Counted from the stretch's first letter, positions 33,897 through 43,140 are shown. The stretch is 64,000 nucleotides of DNA from Hyphomicrobiales bacterium 4NK60-0047b (GCA_040367435.1 BAABWY010000003.1:327079-391078), one strand, 5' to 3'. The notes: generated by a model from the sequence alone, not told the origin. Numbers and translations: made by a program.

Positions 33897-35819
33897 TTGA
33901 AATTATTCAGGCAGACGAATGCCTCTAATACAGAACCTTCTAAATTTGTTACATCTAGCAAGTGGTCATTTGCTCAATTGCATGGCTCTATGACAGCCTG
34001 GGTTATTCTGGGCATGTCTGTTGTGGTCACTATAATTGCTTATTTAATTTCTACTGAATGGGTTACTCAAGCCTCTAAATCTCGTTTTTTATTTAAAGCT
34101 GAAGACATTCACACAGCCATAAGAAAAAGAATGAATGAACAAGAGGCTGCTCTTTGGGGAGGCGTTGGCCTCTTTAATGCCAGTCAACAAGTTACTCGTG
34201 AAGAATGGAGAGTGTATGTAAAATCTCTTCGTCTTCAAAAATACCTTCCTGGCTTGCAGGGATATGGCTTTGCTGAAATAGTTCGGCATGCTGATAAAGA
34301 AACTCATGTTCAGCGAATTAGAAACGAAGGATTTCCTAATTTTAAAATTTACCCGCCTGGCAAACGTGACGTTTATAGTTCAATTATTTATCTAGAACCG
34401 TTTCAAGACCGCAATTTACGTGCTTTTGGCTATGATATGTTTTCTGAATCAACACGACTTGAAGCTTTGCAACGAGCTAGAGACACGGGAGAAGTTTCTG
34501 TTTCTGGTAAAGTGACGCTTGTTCAAGAAACGGGAAGTGATGTGCAAGTCGGTTTCTTGATGTATTTGCCAGTTTATAATCAGTCTCTGCCAACGACAAC
34601 TATTGAAGAAAAACGTCTTGCTTTAATTGGTTATGTCTATAGCCCGTTTCGCATTAAAGACCTTATGCGAGGCATTTTAGGTAAAGGTGATAGGGATCTA
34701 GACTTTCGTGTATATGATGGTGCTATCAAGGATAGGTTGCTTTATGATAGCTCAGATAAATATATCCACACTTTGGTTACTCAAGATTATCAATTTATAA
34801 CTACGCGTCTGCTTACTATCGGTGGACGAACCTGGTTATTAGAATTTAGGTCGAAACCAGGCTTTATTTCTCAGGGTGAAAAAAACCAACCACTTTTGGT
34901 AGCGGCCGGTGGTATCCTTATTGATATTTTATTGTTTCTCACCATATCGTCACTTTCTTCTCAACGAAAACGTGCCCATGAGTTGGCACTGCGTATGACT
35001 GATGAGTTGAGATTTGCTAAAGAAAAAGCGGAAGTTGGTGAAAAAAATGAAATGACTTTGCGCGTACTTGAACAAGAAACAAATATAAAACTGAACACTG
35101 CGAATGAAGGACTTCTGGCCTTTAACCGGATTGTTGCACACGACCTTCGTTCGCCCTTAAAAAGAATTGAAGCGTTTCTCGCCATCTTAAGGCAAGACTA
35201 TGTTAAAGAGCTTGACGAAGAGGGAAAAAATATTTTTGATAGGATTGAGCGCGCTTCAAAAAGAATGCGCCATATGCTTGATTCCTTGCTTGAATATGCT
35301 AGATGCGGTAATTTTCTAGATGAAGGTGAGCGCGTCCTTTTAAACAACTTTATCGAGAGAGCTATCGATAATTTTGATTTTGATCTCAGTAATGCCAATA
35401 TTCAAGTTGATTTATATACTGATAGTATTTGTTCAATTAAAGGTAACGAAGACTTATTAGCTTTGGTTATGCAAAACCTAATTTGCAATTCAATTAAATT
35501 TAATGACCGTGATATTCCGACCATTTTCATCACAAACCAAGTGCTTCCCAACAATATGGTTGAGATATCAGTCTCCGATGACGGCATTGGCATAGACGCA
35601 CAATATGCCGAAAAAGTATTTAACATATTTTCGCGATTACATAATGAAGACGAATATGAAGGTACAGGAATTGGGCTTGCCATATGTAAAAAAATTATTA
35701 CTGATCATACTGGAACCATCCATGTCGATAAAACCTATCATCAGGGCACAAGAGTTGTGATTACATTACCCTTATTAATTTCTTCCAATGATTTGGCTAA
35801 CCAAGCCGTAAACTCATAA
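33897..35819 (+). CDS. CHASE-domain sensor histidine kinase
   Basis: This 640-residue kinase has a transmembrane helix at about 39-59, a CHASE sensor domain in the periplasm (LPGLQGYGFAEIV, YSSIIYLEPF, RARDTGEVSVSGKV), a second helix near 330-350, then HisKA with phospho-acceptor His in VAHDLRSPLKRIEA and a HATPase domain (NLICNSIKFN, DDGIGID, GTGIGLAICKK). The start is TTG 33897 with a strong AGAGGTGAG site; no ATG exists before the first helix. CHASE domains bind small extracellular molecules; the ligand is unknown. The stop is 17 nt from the convergent nnrS stop. Confidence 0.9.
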   Translation: MKLFRQTNASNTEPSKFVTSSKWSFAQLHGSMTAWVILGMSVVVTIIAYLISTEWVTQASKSRFLFKAEDIHTAIRKRMNEQEAALWGGVGLFNASQQVTREEWRVYVKSLRLQKYLPGLQGYGFAEIVRHADKETHVQRIRNEGFPNFKIYPPGKRDVYSSIIYLEPFQDRNLRAFGYDMFSESTRLEALQRARDTGEVSVSGKVTLVQETGSDVQVGFLMYLPVYNQSLPTTTIEEKRLALIGYVYSPFRIKDLMRGILGKGDRDLDFRVYDGAIKDRLLYDSSDKYIHTLVTQDYQFITTRLLTIGGRTWLLEFRSKPGFISQGEKNQPLLVAAGGILIDILLFLTISSLSSQRKRAHELALRMTDELRFAKEKAEVGEKNEMTLRVLEQETNIKLNTANEGLLAFNRIVAHDLRSPLKRIEAFLAILRQDYVKELDEEGKNIFDRIERASKRMRHMLDSLLEYARCGNFLDEGERVLLNNFIERAIDNFDFDLSNANIQVDLYTDSICSIKGNEDLLALVMQNLICNSIKFNDRDIPTIFITNQVLPNNMVEISVSDDGIGIDAQYAEKVFNIFSRLHNEDEYEGTGIGLAICKKIITDHTGTIHVDKTYHQGTRVVITLPLLISSNDLANQAVNS

Positions 35820-35835
35820 ATTGTGAAACAAGATA

Positions 35836-37032
35836 TCACCCCGCTTTTCCATCAATTCTAGGAGCAATTAAAATAGGAATGTAGATTTTTAAAAACAAGG
35901 TATATGCCACACTCCATAGACCGATTGAAAGAGCCATTCCAATTGAAAGTAATGAAGGGAAAAAGGGAGTTACAATGCGAATGAGAGCTGAGAAAAGCAC
36001 GAATAAATACGCCAATGAAATTACTGAATTGACAATTAGCGGTCGTCCAGTATGACCAAGGGACGCCCGTGACATAATCGCGATCATAAACAACCCTACT
36101 GAGCCGACTGTGAAGCAGTGAAGGTATAAGTTAAACGGGAGGTTTACAACTCCCTGCCCCCCTTTTAATAACAACGCAATAATCATCAAAAAATAGGCCA
36201 AGTGTAAAACCCAAACAATTGGATTCTCCAGCGTCTTCCCCCCTCCCCACCTACTAAATCTAATGAAATGTATAATAGAGGCTAACAAAGCTATCATATA
36301 ACTCGCTATCGAATGGGGAGAAAATAAATCTAACACTGCGATTAAAATCAGCAGGGTAAGCGCTGGTTTTTCAACCAAAGAGAATTTTCCAATTTCATAT
36401 GGATTGTTTTTTTGTTTCAAATAATTACGAGTAAAATTTGGAATAACTCTGCCGCCGATAACAGATAGAGTTATCATTAGAATATTGGTTGCAAATATTG
36501 CTCCACTGCTCGACCTAGAAATACTATAATCATTGATATCTAGAATGGCTAAGAAATTAGCTAAGGCTAGGGAAAATAAGATACCGATAAAAATATAGTT
36601 TCTATTATTTTTAGCTGATATTAAAACTTTGCTCACATGGATAAATTGCGCAATTGGCAATAACATATCGATAAATAATAAATAGCTAAAAAACGGATGA
36701 TCAAAAAATAAGAACAACCAAAATGCAAATCTTCCGGCAAACCAAAGACTGAATAAAATTTTTAAATTTTTACCGGTTATGGGTGGTGTATTCGTCCAGT
36801 TTGGTATGGCAGATAATAAAAAACCAGCTATGCCTGCTGTTACAAAACCAAATATCATTTCATGGGCATGCCACGCTTGAAGGGGGATCGATGGTTCTAT
36901 TAAATTCATTAGATAAAGCAGCCACGGGATTATTGGCAAAATAGCATAGGCTCCCGCGGCCAAAAAAAATGGTCGAAATCCGTATGAAAAAATAGAAAAG
37001 CTTACAGGGGCATCATTAGAGGAAATGGCCAT
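35836..37032 (-). CDS. nnrS: NnrS family heme-copper membrane protein
   Basis: This 398-residue protein has about 12 membrane helices and the NnrS pattern: FSYGFRPFFLAAG near the N terminus, LQAWHAHEMIFGFVTAGIAGFLLSAIPNWT, GGRVIPNFTRNYL, LHCFTVGSVGLFMIAIMSRASLGHTGRPL. NnrS occurs with nitrite and NO reductase genes and protects against nitrosative damage. ATG 37032 was chosen because AGGTGA lies five bases upstream; an upstream GTG overlaps moeA. It lies 4 nt after the moeA stop and is presumably in one operon with it behind the FNR-like box at 38444. Confidence 0.92.
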   Translation of the reverse strand: MAISSNDAPVSFSIFSYGFRPFFLAAGAYAILPIIPWLLYLMNLIEPSIPLQAWHAHEMIFGFVTAGIAGFLLSAIPNWTNTPPITGKNLKILFSLWFAGRFAFWLFLFFDHPFFSYLLFIDMLLPIAQFIHVSKVLISAKNNRNYIFIGILFSLALANFLAILDINDYSISRSSSGAIFATNILMITLSVIGGRVIPNFTRNYLKQKNNPYEIGKFSLVEKPALTLLILIAVLDLFSPHSIASYMIALLASIIHFIRFSRWGGGKTLENPIVWVLHLAYFLMIIALLLKGGQGVVNLPFNLYLHCFTVGSVGLFMIAIMSRASLGHTGRPLIVNSVISLAYLFVLFSALIRIVTPFFPSLLSIGMALSIGLWSVAYTLFLKIYIPILIAPRIDGKAG

Positions 37033-37036
37033 TCTA

Positions 37037-38320
37037 TCACCTAAACTCCTCAGATAAATCAACACAGCCGGGGCTCAATGGGTAGACATCAATGACTTCA
37101 CCTTTATCGAGAGCATAATCATTTTCTTTAAATACAGCCCAGCAATTTGCTTCCAGCAGTGGGTGGGTTTTAAAAGATTCCTGACCATCTAAAACATCAA
37201 CAACCAACTCGGCTTCAGCTGTGACTGACACTTTAGATTTTGCGAAGAAATGAAAGTCATGATTTTTCGTTACCCGCCTATTTAAACATGCTTTTAAGGG
37301 AGCCTCACTTGGCATGGATTGAAGATGGTGTAACAGCGGCAGAACAAAGAAACGCAAACCTACAGCTGCCGAGATCGGATTACCAGATAAGCCAAAATAA
37401 TGTTTGCCGTTTGAAAAAGTTGCATAGAGAATTGGTTTTCCAGGCCGTATTGCCACTTTATGGAACTGGATTTCAGCATCTACATCTCTTAGAGCTTCGG
37501 GTATGAAGTCATGCCGCCCTGCAGAAACGCCCCCGGTAGAAATAACTACGTCTGCTTCCTCAATCTCAGTGAGTATTGTTGTTTTAAATTGCTCTATATC
37601 ATCGGATAGTATTCCAGCGAATTTTGTTTTTGCCATTCCACTTTCAGTTAAAGCTGATTTTAAGTATGGCCCGTTGGCATCTCTAATCTGTCCCGATTGC
37701 AAGGCAAAAGAGCCATTTGAGACCACCTCATTGCCACTACTAAAAAGAGTAACCCGGGGTTTACTAACAACCGAAATTTTATTCTGCCCAACAGCGGAAA
37801 GTGCCATTATGGCCGCTGAGGTTATTTTCCGGCCCTTTTCAACTATAAGATTTTCCGGTTTATAATCCTCTCCCGGCATTCTAATATTAGCTTGTCCATT
37901 TAGAGGTTCTTGAAAAGTAACAATCGAAGGAAAGTTCTCATCATTCCGGCTTAAGGTTTCAACCTTCTCAACTGGTACGACAGCATCATACCCCTTTGGC
38001 ACACAAGCCCCTGTCATTATTTCCCAAGCGCCAACGCCGTCAGATCCGTATAAAATCCCCTCATCTTCTACACAGGTATCACCTGCCATAGTTCGGCCAG
38101 CGACTTTCAATTCTATTTTGTTCTTCAAACTAGCTTCTAACAAATCAGAAGACCGCACAGCAAACCCGTCTACAGCTGAGTTTATAAAAGAGGGAACAAA
38201 CACTTTAGAACAGATATCTTCTCCAGCTACACATCCAACGCATTCATCTATTGGTAAAACCGTATTCGATAGCCGTTTCTGTCTTAATATAATATTTTGT
38301 GCGTCTTTAAACGAAATCAT
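37037..38320 (-). CDS. moeA: Molybdopterin molybdotransferase MoeA
   Basis: This 427-residue MoeA inserts molybdate into adenylylated molybdopterin. Key segments are FINSAVDGFAVRSSDL, AGRTMAGD, IMTGACVPKGYDAVVPVE, ANIRMPGEDYK, LFSSGNEVV, ISTGGVSAGRHDF and GLSGNPISAAVG, all typical. Molybdenum cofactor is required by the NarG subunit encoded 7 kb away, so the gene belongs functionally with nitrate reductase. A hairpin and an FNR-like box precede it. Confidence 0.95.
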   Translation of the reverse strand: MISFKDAQNIILRQKRLSNTVLPIDECVGCVAGEDICSKVFVPSFINSAVDGFAVRSSDLLEASLKNKIELKVAGRTMAGDTCVEDEGILYGSDGVGAWEIMTGACVPKGYDAVVPVEKVETLSRNDENFPSIVTFQEPLNGQANIRMPGEDYKPENLIVEKGRKITSAAIMALSAVGQNKISVVSKPRVTLFSSGNEVVSNGSFALQSGQIRDANGPYLKSALTESGMAKTKFAGILSDDIEQFKTTILTEIEEADVVISTGGVSAGRHDFIPEALRDVDAEIQFHKVAIRPGKPILYATFSNGKHYFGLSGNPISAAVGLRFFVLPLLHHLQSMPSEAPLKACLNRRVTKNHDFHFFAKSKVSVTAEAELVVDVLDGQESFKTHPLLEANCWAVFKENDYALDKGEVIDVYPLSPGCVDLSEEFR

Positions 38321-38341
38321 TTTCCACTTAATCTCTCGCCA

Positions 38342-38368
38342 TCACCAATTGCGAACGGCAATTGGTGA
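38342..38368 (-). other. Perfect hairpin in the moeA leader
   Basis: TCACCAATTGC (38342-38352) and GCAATTGGTGA (38358-38368) form an 11-bp stem with loop GAACG. It lies 22 nt before the moeA start and inside the leader predicted from the FNR-like promoter. No T-tract follows, so a translational or RNA-stability role, or a repressor site, is possible. Confidence 0.6.
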
Positions 38369-38415
38369 ATTAATGAAAGACACCAGCTTCCTTTGCAGAA
38401 AATCAGCGTCAATCA

Positions 38416-38457
38416 ATTACAGCATGATTTGAATTGAGAAAATTTGACCAAGGTCAA
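38416..38457 (-). promoter_or_regulatory. FNR-like box and -10 element of the moeA-nnrS operon
   Basis: A perfect dyad TTGAC-CAAG-GTCAA occupies 38444-38457. On the minus strand a -10 element TGTAAT lies at 38421-38416. The spacing places the dyad at about -41.5 from a start near 38409, the class II activator position. Candidate binders are the NIT-Crp protein encoded immediately upstream or an FNR/DNR-type protein elsewhere. Confidence 0.7.
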
Positions 38458-40098
38458 TTAAGCAATCTTAATATCATCATCGCTTAAAAACTGAGGGTTA
38501 GGACAATCATTCGTATTATGACGGGGACAATTTTCCGCAAGGCTATGGTCACAAAATTCACATAACGCTTTTTCATGTGGTAAAATTATCAGGTCATTTT
38601 CGATTATAAACCCCTTTTGCTTTAAGCGTTTTAAAGCGCGAGAGAAGGTCTCTCGCTTCATATTTAAATATGAAGCAATCGTTGTTTTATCATAAGGTAG
38701 TTGCAAATATTTTGAATGGTTTTTCTGATCTAAAGCGACCTTTAATAAAAACCACCCAATTCTTTCATCTACAGTTTTTAACCTAGCAATTTCTATCTGG
38801 CGAATTAAGTTTTGTGACCGGTAGCACATACTGGATAAAAGGTTCACCGCTAGAATATTGTTTTGCTTAACCTGTTCGCGAATAACAGGTGCTGGTAATG
38901 ATAAGATCGTAGCATCTTCTGAGACTTGGGCACTCACTGGGAATTTTAAGTTGAGATAAACCGCAGTTTCCATAATGGTATCCCCAGCACTCAACATCTG
39001 CAAAATGGCTTCATCGCCGCTACTTGTCCCCTTAAATAATTTAATCCAACCTTTTAGGATAATATAAAGACGATTGGCTTGTTCACCTTCTAGAAACAGG
39101 AGTTTACCTTTATTAAATTCGCGAACTTGAGCATGTTGAAAAAGAGACTGAAGCGACGTCCGGGAAAGGCCTGAGAATATTTGCAAAGAATCTATTAGCA
39201 GAGCGTGCTTTGCAAAAATATTGTTAGAATAAGATAATACTGTCTCAATAGACTTTTCATGCTCTAGCTCTTTTCTCTCAGCAGCTATACTGCCTGTTTC
39301 TTTTGAGAGTGCACTTGTTTTTATAGATGGTATTTCACCGTCCAGAGTGTCTATGAGCTCGTTTAAAATTGTTTGTAAGGCATTTATTTTTTCAGAAATT
39401 AAATCGAACCAAGCTTCTGGGGTTAACTCATATAAAGAAGCCGAATCTGGAGATTGCCTTAAATCATCATGGAGGTGGTCAAGTTTCTGGCAAGCCTCTG
39501 TTTCTAATACTTCGAGAATAATTCTTTTTTGTTTTTCATTTGCGACAGCTAAAAACGTATTTTGATAATTATTTTGTTCTGAGAGTAGGAATTGCAAACG
39601 TTCAACAAATTCTATGTTTTGAAAACTGTAAGCTGTGAACCCTTTCACCCCGATGGCCCGCTCTAAACCAATACGTTCTTTCCATTGGAGAAACGCATTT
39701 AACGCGCTGACAAATGCAGGCTTCACGCCCTCTATGTTAAGAGCGATTTCGATACAGCTGTTCAACAAAGGACAAATGAGTTCATGTGAATAAAAATTTA
39801 AGGAAGCTGAAACACCCAGATCTTGGTTTCGGAGTTTCTCTCGAACAAGGGCTAGTTCTTCACTTTTATTCAAAATCAGTTTTAGTTTTTTTAAATTTTG
39901 ATTTTTTAAAGTGCCATCATCTGACCAACGTCTAATACCACCTGCAAAGACTTTTAAAATTTGGTCTGTTTTTTCGAACTGTGTTTCTATTCGATTGGTA
40001 AACAGCTTCCCTTCACTACAAAGAAGCATGGCACTACACCCTCGCTCTCTTTGTAAATGATGAATAAGATCCCCTATGATATACAGCGCTTCTTTCAT
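38458..40098 (-). CDS. NIT domain fused to Crp/Fnr-type regulator, probable nitrate-responsive activator
   Basis: The 546 residues start with a helical NIT-type domain (about 5-260; signature HHLQRERGCSAMLL, residues 13-26) known to bind nitrate or nitrite in NasR and related sensors. A cyclic-nucleotide-type fold follows (about 310-430, FSGLSRTSLQSLF, LYIILKGWIKLF) and a winged helix (about 465-510) with recognition helix MKRETFSRALKRLKQKG carrying the FNR-type E-x-x-S-R. A C-terminal tail holds four cysteines (513, 516, 524, 532; CxxC-x7-C-x7-C), able to bind a metal or cluster. ATG 40098 is preferred because AAAAGG lies upstream; ATG 40119 lacks a ribosome site. It sits between hemN and moeA and likely controls the nitrate genes. 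Confidence 0.85.
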   Translation of the reverse strand: MKEALYIIGDLIHHLQRERGCSAMLLCSEGKLFTNRIETQFEKTDQILKVFAGGIRRWSDDGTLKNQNLKKLKLILNKSEELALVREKLRNQDLGVSASLNFYSHELICPLLNSCIEIALNIEGVKPAFVSALNAFLQWKERIGLERAIGVKGFTAYSFQNIEFVERLQFLLSEQNNYQNTFLAVANEKQKRIILEVLETEACQKLDHLHDDLRQSPDSASLYELTPEAWFDLISEKINALQTILNELIDTLDGEIPSIKTSALSKETGSIAAERKELEHEKSIETVLSYSNNIFAKHALLIDSLQIFSGLSRTSLQSLFQHAQVREFNKGKLLFLEGEQANRLYIILKGWIKLFKGTSSGDEAILQMLSAGDTIMETAVYLNLKFPVSAQVSEDATILSLPAPVIREQVKQNNILAVNLLSSMCYRSQNLIRQIEIARLKTVDERIGWFLLKVALDQKNHSKYLQLPYDKTTIASYLNMKRETFSRALKRLKQKGFIIENDLIILPHEKALCEFCDHSLAENCPRHNTNDCPNPQFLSDDDIKIA

Positions 40099-40225
40099 AA
40101 AAGACCTTTTCTTATACATTTAAAAACATGATTTTAGGTCTAAAGAGAAACCAATTCATTACAGTATAGGGTAGATAAGAGATTGAGACAATATTAGGAG
40201 CCCTCTCTCTATTTTCAGCCGAGAA

Positions 40226-41518
40226 TTAAACTGCCTGAGAAAAAGAAAATTGTCCTTCTGTTAAATAAGCATCAAACTTTGCAGCTACTTTTCTAAATTG
40301 GTGATGCTCTCTTTTGTTCATTATAAGAAAACCATCCCTATACTCCACTGTTCCATTTTTAATAAAAGGACTTAGGCTTTTAAGTTCGCTTGCAAATTCA
40401 TTTGAGCAAACTCTGGTCCTTATCCCACACATTATAGACATGATAATATCTCGTCTTTTAATATCATCATCTGAGAGTTCTATACCGCGCGCCACTGGAA
40501 AGTTTCCTTCCTCAATTGAAGTGGCATAGTGTCTATAGTCTGAACTGTTTTGCAAATAGGCTGTTGATAAAGTGGATATTGAAGACACCCCAAAGCCTAA
40601 TAAGGCGTCGGCTTTATCTATTGTGTAGCCTTGAAAGTTACGTTGTATTTCTTGTTTTTTTTGTGCGATTGCTAAACTATCATCTGGTTTTACAAAATGG
40701 TCTAAACCAATTGAGACATAGCCGCTCTTTATTAAATAGTCATGTGCGAAATCAAACATTTCTATTCTTAATTCAGGTCCTGGCAGAGCTTCAGATGGGA
40801 TTAAGTCTTGGTGTTTTTTCATCCACGGAACGTGAGCATATCCGAATAGAGAGATACGGTTTGGGTCTAGCTTTACAGCACTATCGATCGTTTTTTTGAT
40901 GGTATCTAAACTTTGAAACGGCAACCCATAGATCAGGTCAAAATTGATTTCATTTATGCCAGTGCCTCGTAAACTATCAACGACGTTCTTTACTAATTCA
41001 AATGATTGGTGACGATTTATTGCTCGCTGCACTTGCTCATTAAAGTCTTGAACACCAAGGCTGGCCCTGTTCACACCGCTTTTTGCATAAGCCAATATTT
41101 TTTCTTTGCTTACTGTCCTTGGGTCGATTTCAACTGCTATTTCTGCATCATCTAACACATCAAAGTTTGAGCGAACCACATTCATGAATTTTACAAAATC
41201 ATTCGGTTCAATGACTGTGGGCGATCCCCCTCCAAAATGCATATATTTGACTATATGTGCTCCGGAAAGTTTTGATTGCATGGCAATTTCTTGGCTTAAC
41301 AATTCCATATATTGTTCAATGGGTTTATAGCCGTTTACAATTTTTGTATGACAGCCACAAAACCAACATAGCTGACGACAAAACGGGATATGAAAATACA
41401 AAGATAAAATATCATTTTTCCCTAATTTTCCCAGCAAGCTTTTAGATGTTTTGCCATCAATGCCTTTATGAAAATTGGGGGCTGTTGGATAACTTGTATA
41501 CCTTGGAATTTGTTCCAT
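40226..41518 (-). CDS. hemN: Oxygen-independent coproporphyrinogen III oxidase
   Basis: This 430-residue radical SAM enzyme has the cluster motif PFCRQLCWFCGCH (CxxxCxxC plus Cys), HFGGGSPT, and the HemN core RASLGVQDFNEQVQRAINRHQ and INFDLIYGLPFQ. It makes protoporphyrinogen IX precursor under anaerobic conditions, supplying heme for NarI and the heme-copper enzyme. It is divergent from narK and shares an FNR-like box with it. The genes behind it are the NIT-Crp regulator, moeA and nnrS. Confidence 0.94.
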   Translation of the reverse strand: MEQIPRYTSYPTAPNFHKGIDGKTSKSLLGKLGKNDILSLYFHIPFCRQLCWFCGCHTKIVNGYKPIEQYMELLSQEIAMQSKLSGAHIVKYMHFGGGSPTVIEPNDFVKFMNVVRSNFDVLDDAEIAVEIDPRTVSKEKILAYAKSGVNRASLGVQDFNEQVQRAINRHQSFELVKNVVDSLRGTGINEINFDLIYGLPFQSLDTIKKTIDSAVKLDPNRISLFGYAHVPWMKKHQDLIPSEALPGPELRIEMFDFAHDYLIKSGYVSIGLDHFVKPDDSLAIAQKKQEIQRNFQGYTIDKADALLGFGVSSISTLSTAYLQNSSDYRHYATSIEEGNFPVARGIELSDDDIKRRDIIMSIMCGIRTRVCSNEFASELKSLSPFIKNGTVEYRDGFLIMNKREHHQFRKVAAKFDAYLTEGQFSFSQAV

Positions 41519-41574
41519 AAATCTGCTCTCTTAATGACTTGAATATTCTATAGCAGTATTTTTTTTCTCCATAT

Positions 41575-41617
41575 TTGACCTAAATCACATTCATCAACTC
41601 AGATCCTGAAATGCTAA
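41575..41617. promoter_or_regulatory. FNR-like box shared by hemN and narK, with narK -10
   Basis: TTGAC-CTAA-ATCAC at 41575-41588 lies between divergent hemN and narK. For narK a -10-like TGCTAA at 41612-41617 gives a start near 41623, so the box is centred at -41.5. This argues that narK translation begins at ATG 41652 rather than 41628. On the other strand TATAGA near 41545-41550 could serve hemN at the same distance. Confidence 0.65.
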
Positions 41618-41651
41618 GTGCAGACTAATGGAGACAATCGGAGTTGGATCA

Positions 41652-43109
41652 ATGACAATCAAAGCCGTTACCAAGAATGATCAAATACAAGCTTTAGGCG
41701 CTAGTACTTTGGCATTTACAGTATGTTTTGCTGTTTGGACAATTTTCTCAATTATCGGAATTCGCATTAAAGCTGAATTGGGCCTCAATGATACTCAATT
41801 TGGTATATTGGTCGCCACTCCGATCTTAACGGGGTCACTTAGCCGGATTTTTCTCGGTGTTTGGGCTGACCAATATGGTGGTCGCATCATCTTTACTTTT
41901 CAGATGCTAGCAACTGCCATTGCAACTTATTTACTGACCACTGTTTCCACTTATCCGATGTTTTTAATTGCAGCTTTGGGAGTTGGTCTGGCAGGGGGTA
42001 GTTTTGCGGTCGGCGTTCAATATGTCTCAACCTGGTATTCGAAAGAAACCCAAGGCACTGCGCTTGGTATTTTTGGTGCCGGTAATGTGGGCGCCGCTGT
42101 TACCAACTTTGGCGCCCCGGTTTTACTGGTTGCGATGGGCAATGAATGGCAGGCTGTAGCGCAGATTTACGCTATCGTTGTTGCTGTAACAGCCATCTTA
42201 TTTTTCCTTTTTACTAAGGATGACCCAGCGCTTGCGGAACGTAAAGCTAAGGGCATTGAGCATGTTCCATTTTTAAAACAATTAGAACCATTGAAACAAC
42301 TTCAGGTTTGGCGGTTTTCTCTCTATTACTTCTTTGTTTTTGGTGCATTTGTCGCCTTGGCCCTTTGGTTGCCGCGTTACTATGTTGGAGCCTATGGCCT
42401 GGAGTTAGGCGCTGCTGGTTTATTGGCTGCATGTTATGCGATGCCAGGTAGTATTTTCAGGGCTCTTGGCGGATGGATGTCAGATAAATTTGGCGCCCGC
42501 TCAATCATGTATTGGACATTTGTTGTCTGCGCCCTTTGCACATTTATTATGTCTTATCCGGCGACTGATTATAAAGTTGCTGGCATCAATGGAGACATTG
42601 ATTTCAATCTCACCATCCCCTTATGGATGTTTGTTTCCCTCACAGTTGTGCTTGGTTTCTTTATGTCTCTTGGCAAGGCTGCTGTTTATAAACACATTCC
42701 CGTTTACTACCCAAATCATGTTGGCTCTGTTGGTGGCATCGTCGGGCTTGTTGGCGGTTTGGGTGGTTTCTTCTTACCCATTTCATTTGGCATCATGAAT
42801 GACCTTGTTGGTGTGTGGACCAGTTGCTTCATGCTCTTAACTGTCATCATCACCATTGCCTTGGTCTGGATGCACATCTCCATTCAAATTCAAGAACGTG
42901 AAAAACATCCTGAATTACGCGGTCCTAAATATTTGCCTGAGCTTTCAAGTGATGAAGACACCATCATGAGTTACCTCGAGGCACAGGCACTGCAGCAGAG
43001 AAGCGAATTGTTAGCTCAAGAGAGCCAGCAAATGCTGCAGAGGGCTGAGACCTTAAAAAGGCAAAGTGAAGACCTCCTCAAAAAAAGTGAAGACTTAAAC
43101 CCGGTTTAA
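41652..43109 (+). CDS. narK: Nitrate/nitrite transporter, NarK family (first copy, NarK1-like)
   Basis: This 485-residue major facilitator protein has 12 helices and the nitrate signatures AALGVGLAGGSFAVGVQYVSTWY and GIVGLVGGLGGFFLPISFG. After the last helix it has an unusual C-terminal tail of about 45 residues, rich in Gln, Glu and Leu, with heptad-like spacing that suggests a coiled coil. ATG 41652 was chosen from the promoter position and a GGAG site; ATG 41628 is possible. NarK1-type proteins import nitrate with protons. It is followed 31 nt later by a second NarK; in some denitrifiers the two are fused. Confidence 0.92.
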   Translation: MTIKAVTKNDQIQALGASTLAFTVCFAVWTIFSIIGIRIKAELGLNDTQFGILVATPILTGSLSRIFLGVWADQYGGRIIFTFQMLATAIATYLLTTVSTYPMFLIAALGVGLAGGSFAVGVQYVSTWYSKETQGTALGIFGAGNVGAAVTNFGAPVLLVAMGNEWQAVAQIYAIVVAVTAILFFLFTKDDPALAERKAKGIEHVPFLKQLEPLKQLQVWRFSLYYFFVFGAFVALALWLPRYYVGAYGLELGAAGLLAACYAMPGSIFRALGGWMSDKFGARSIMYWTFVVCALCTFIMSYPATDYKVAGINGDIDFNLTIPLWMFVSLTVVLGFFMSLGKAAVYKHIPVYYPNHVGSVGGIVGLVGGLGGFFLPISFGIMNDLVGVWTSCFMLLTVIITIALVWMHISIQIQEREKHPELRGPKYLPELSSDEDTIMSYLEAQALQQRSELLAQESQQMLQRAETLKRQSEDLLKKSEDLNPV

Positions 43110-43140
43110 CCATCAATCAATGAAAGGTGGAAACACAATC

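Noticed and set aside
37503..37865. A 120-codon plus-strand frame inside moeA
   Set aside because: It is the complementary shadow of a well-conserved moeA sequence and shows no start signal.
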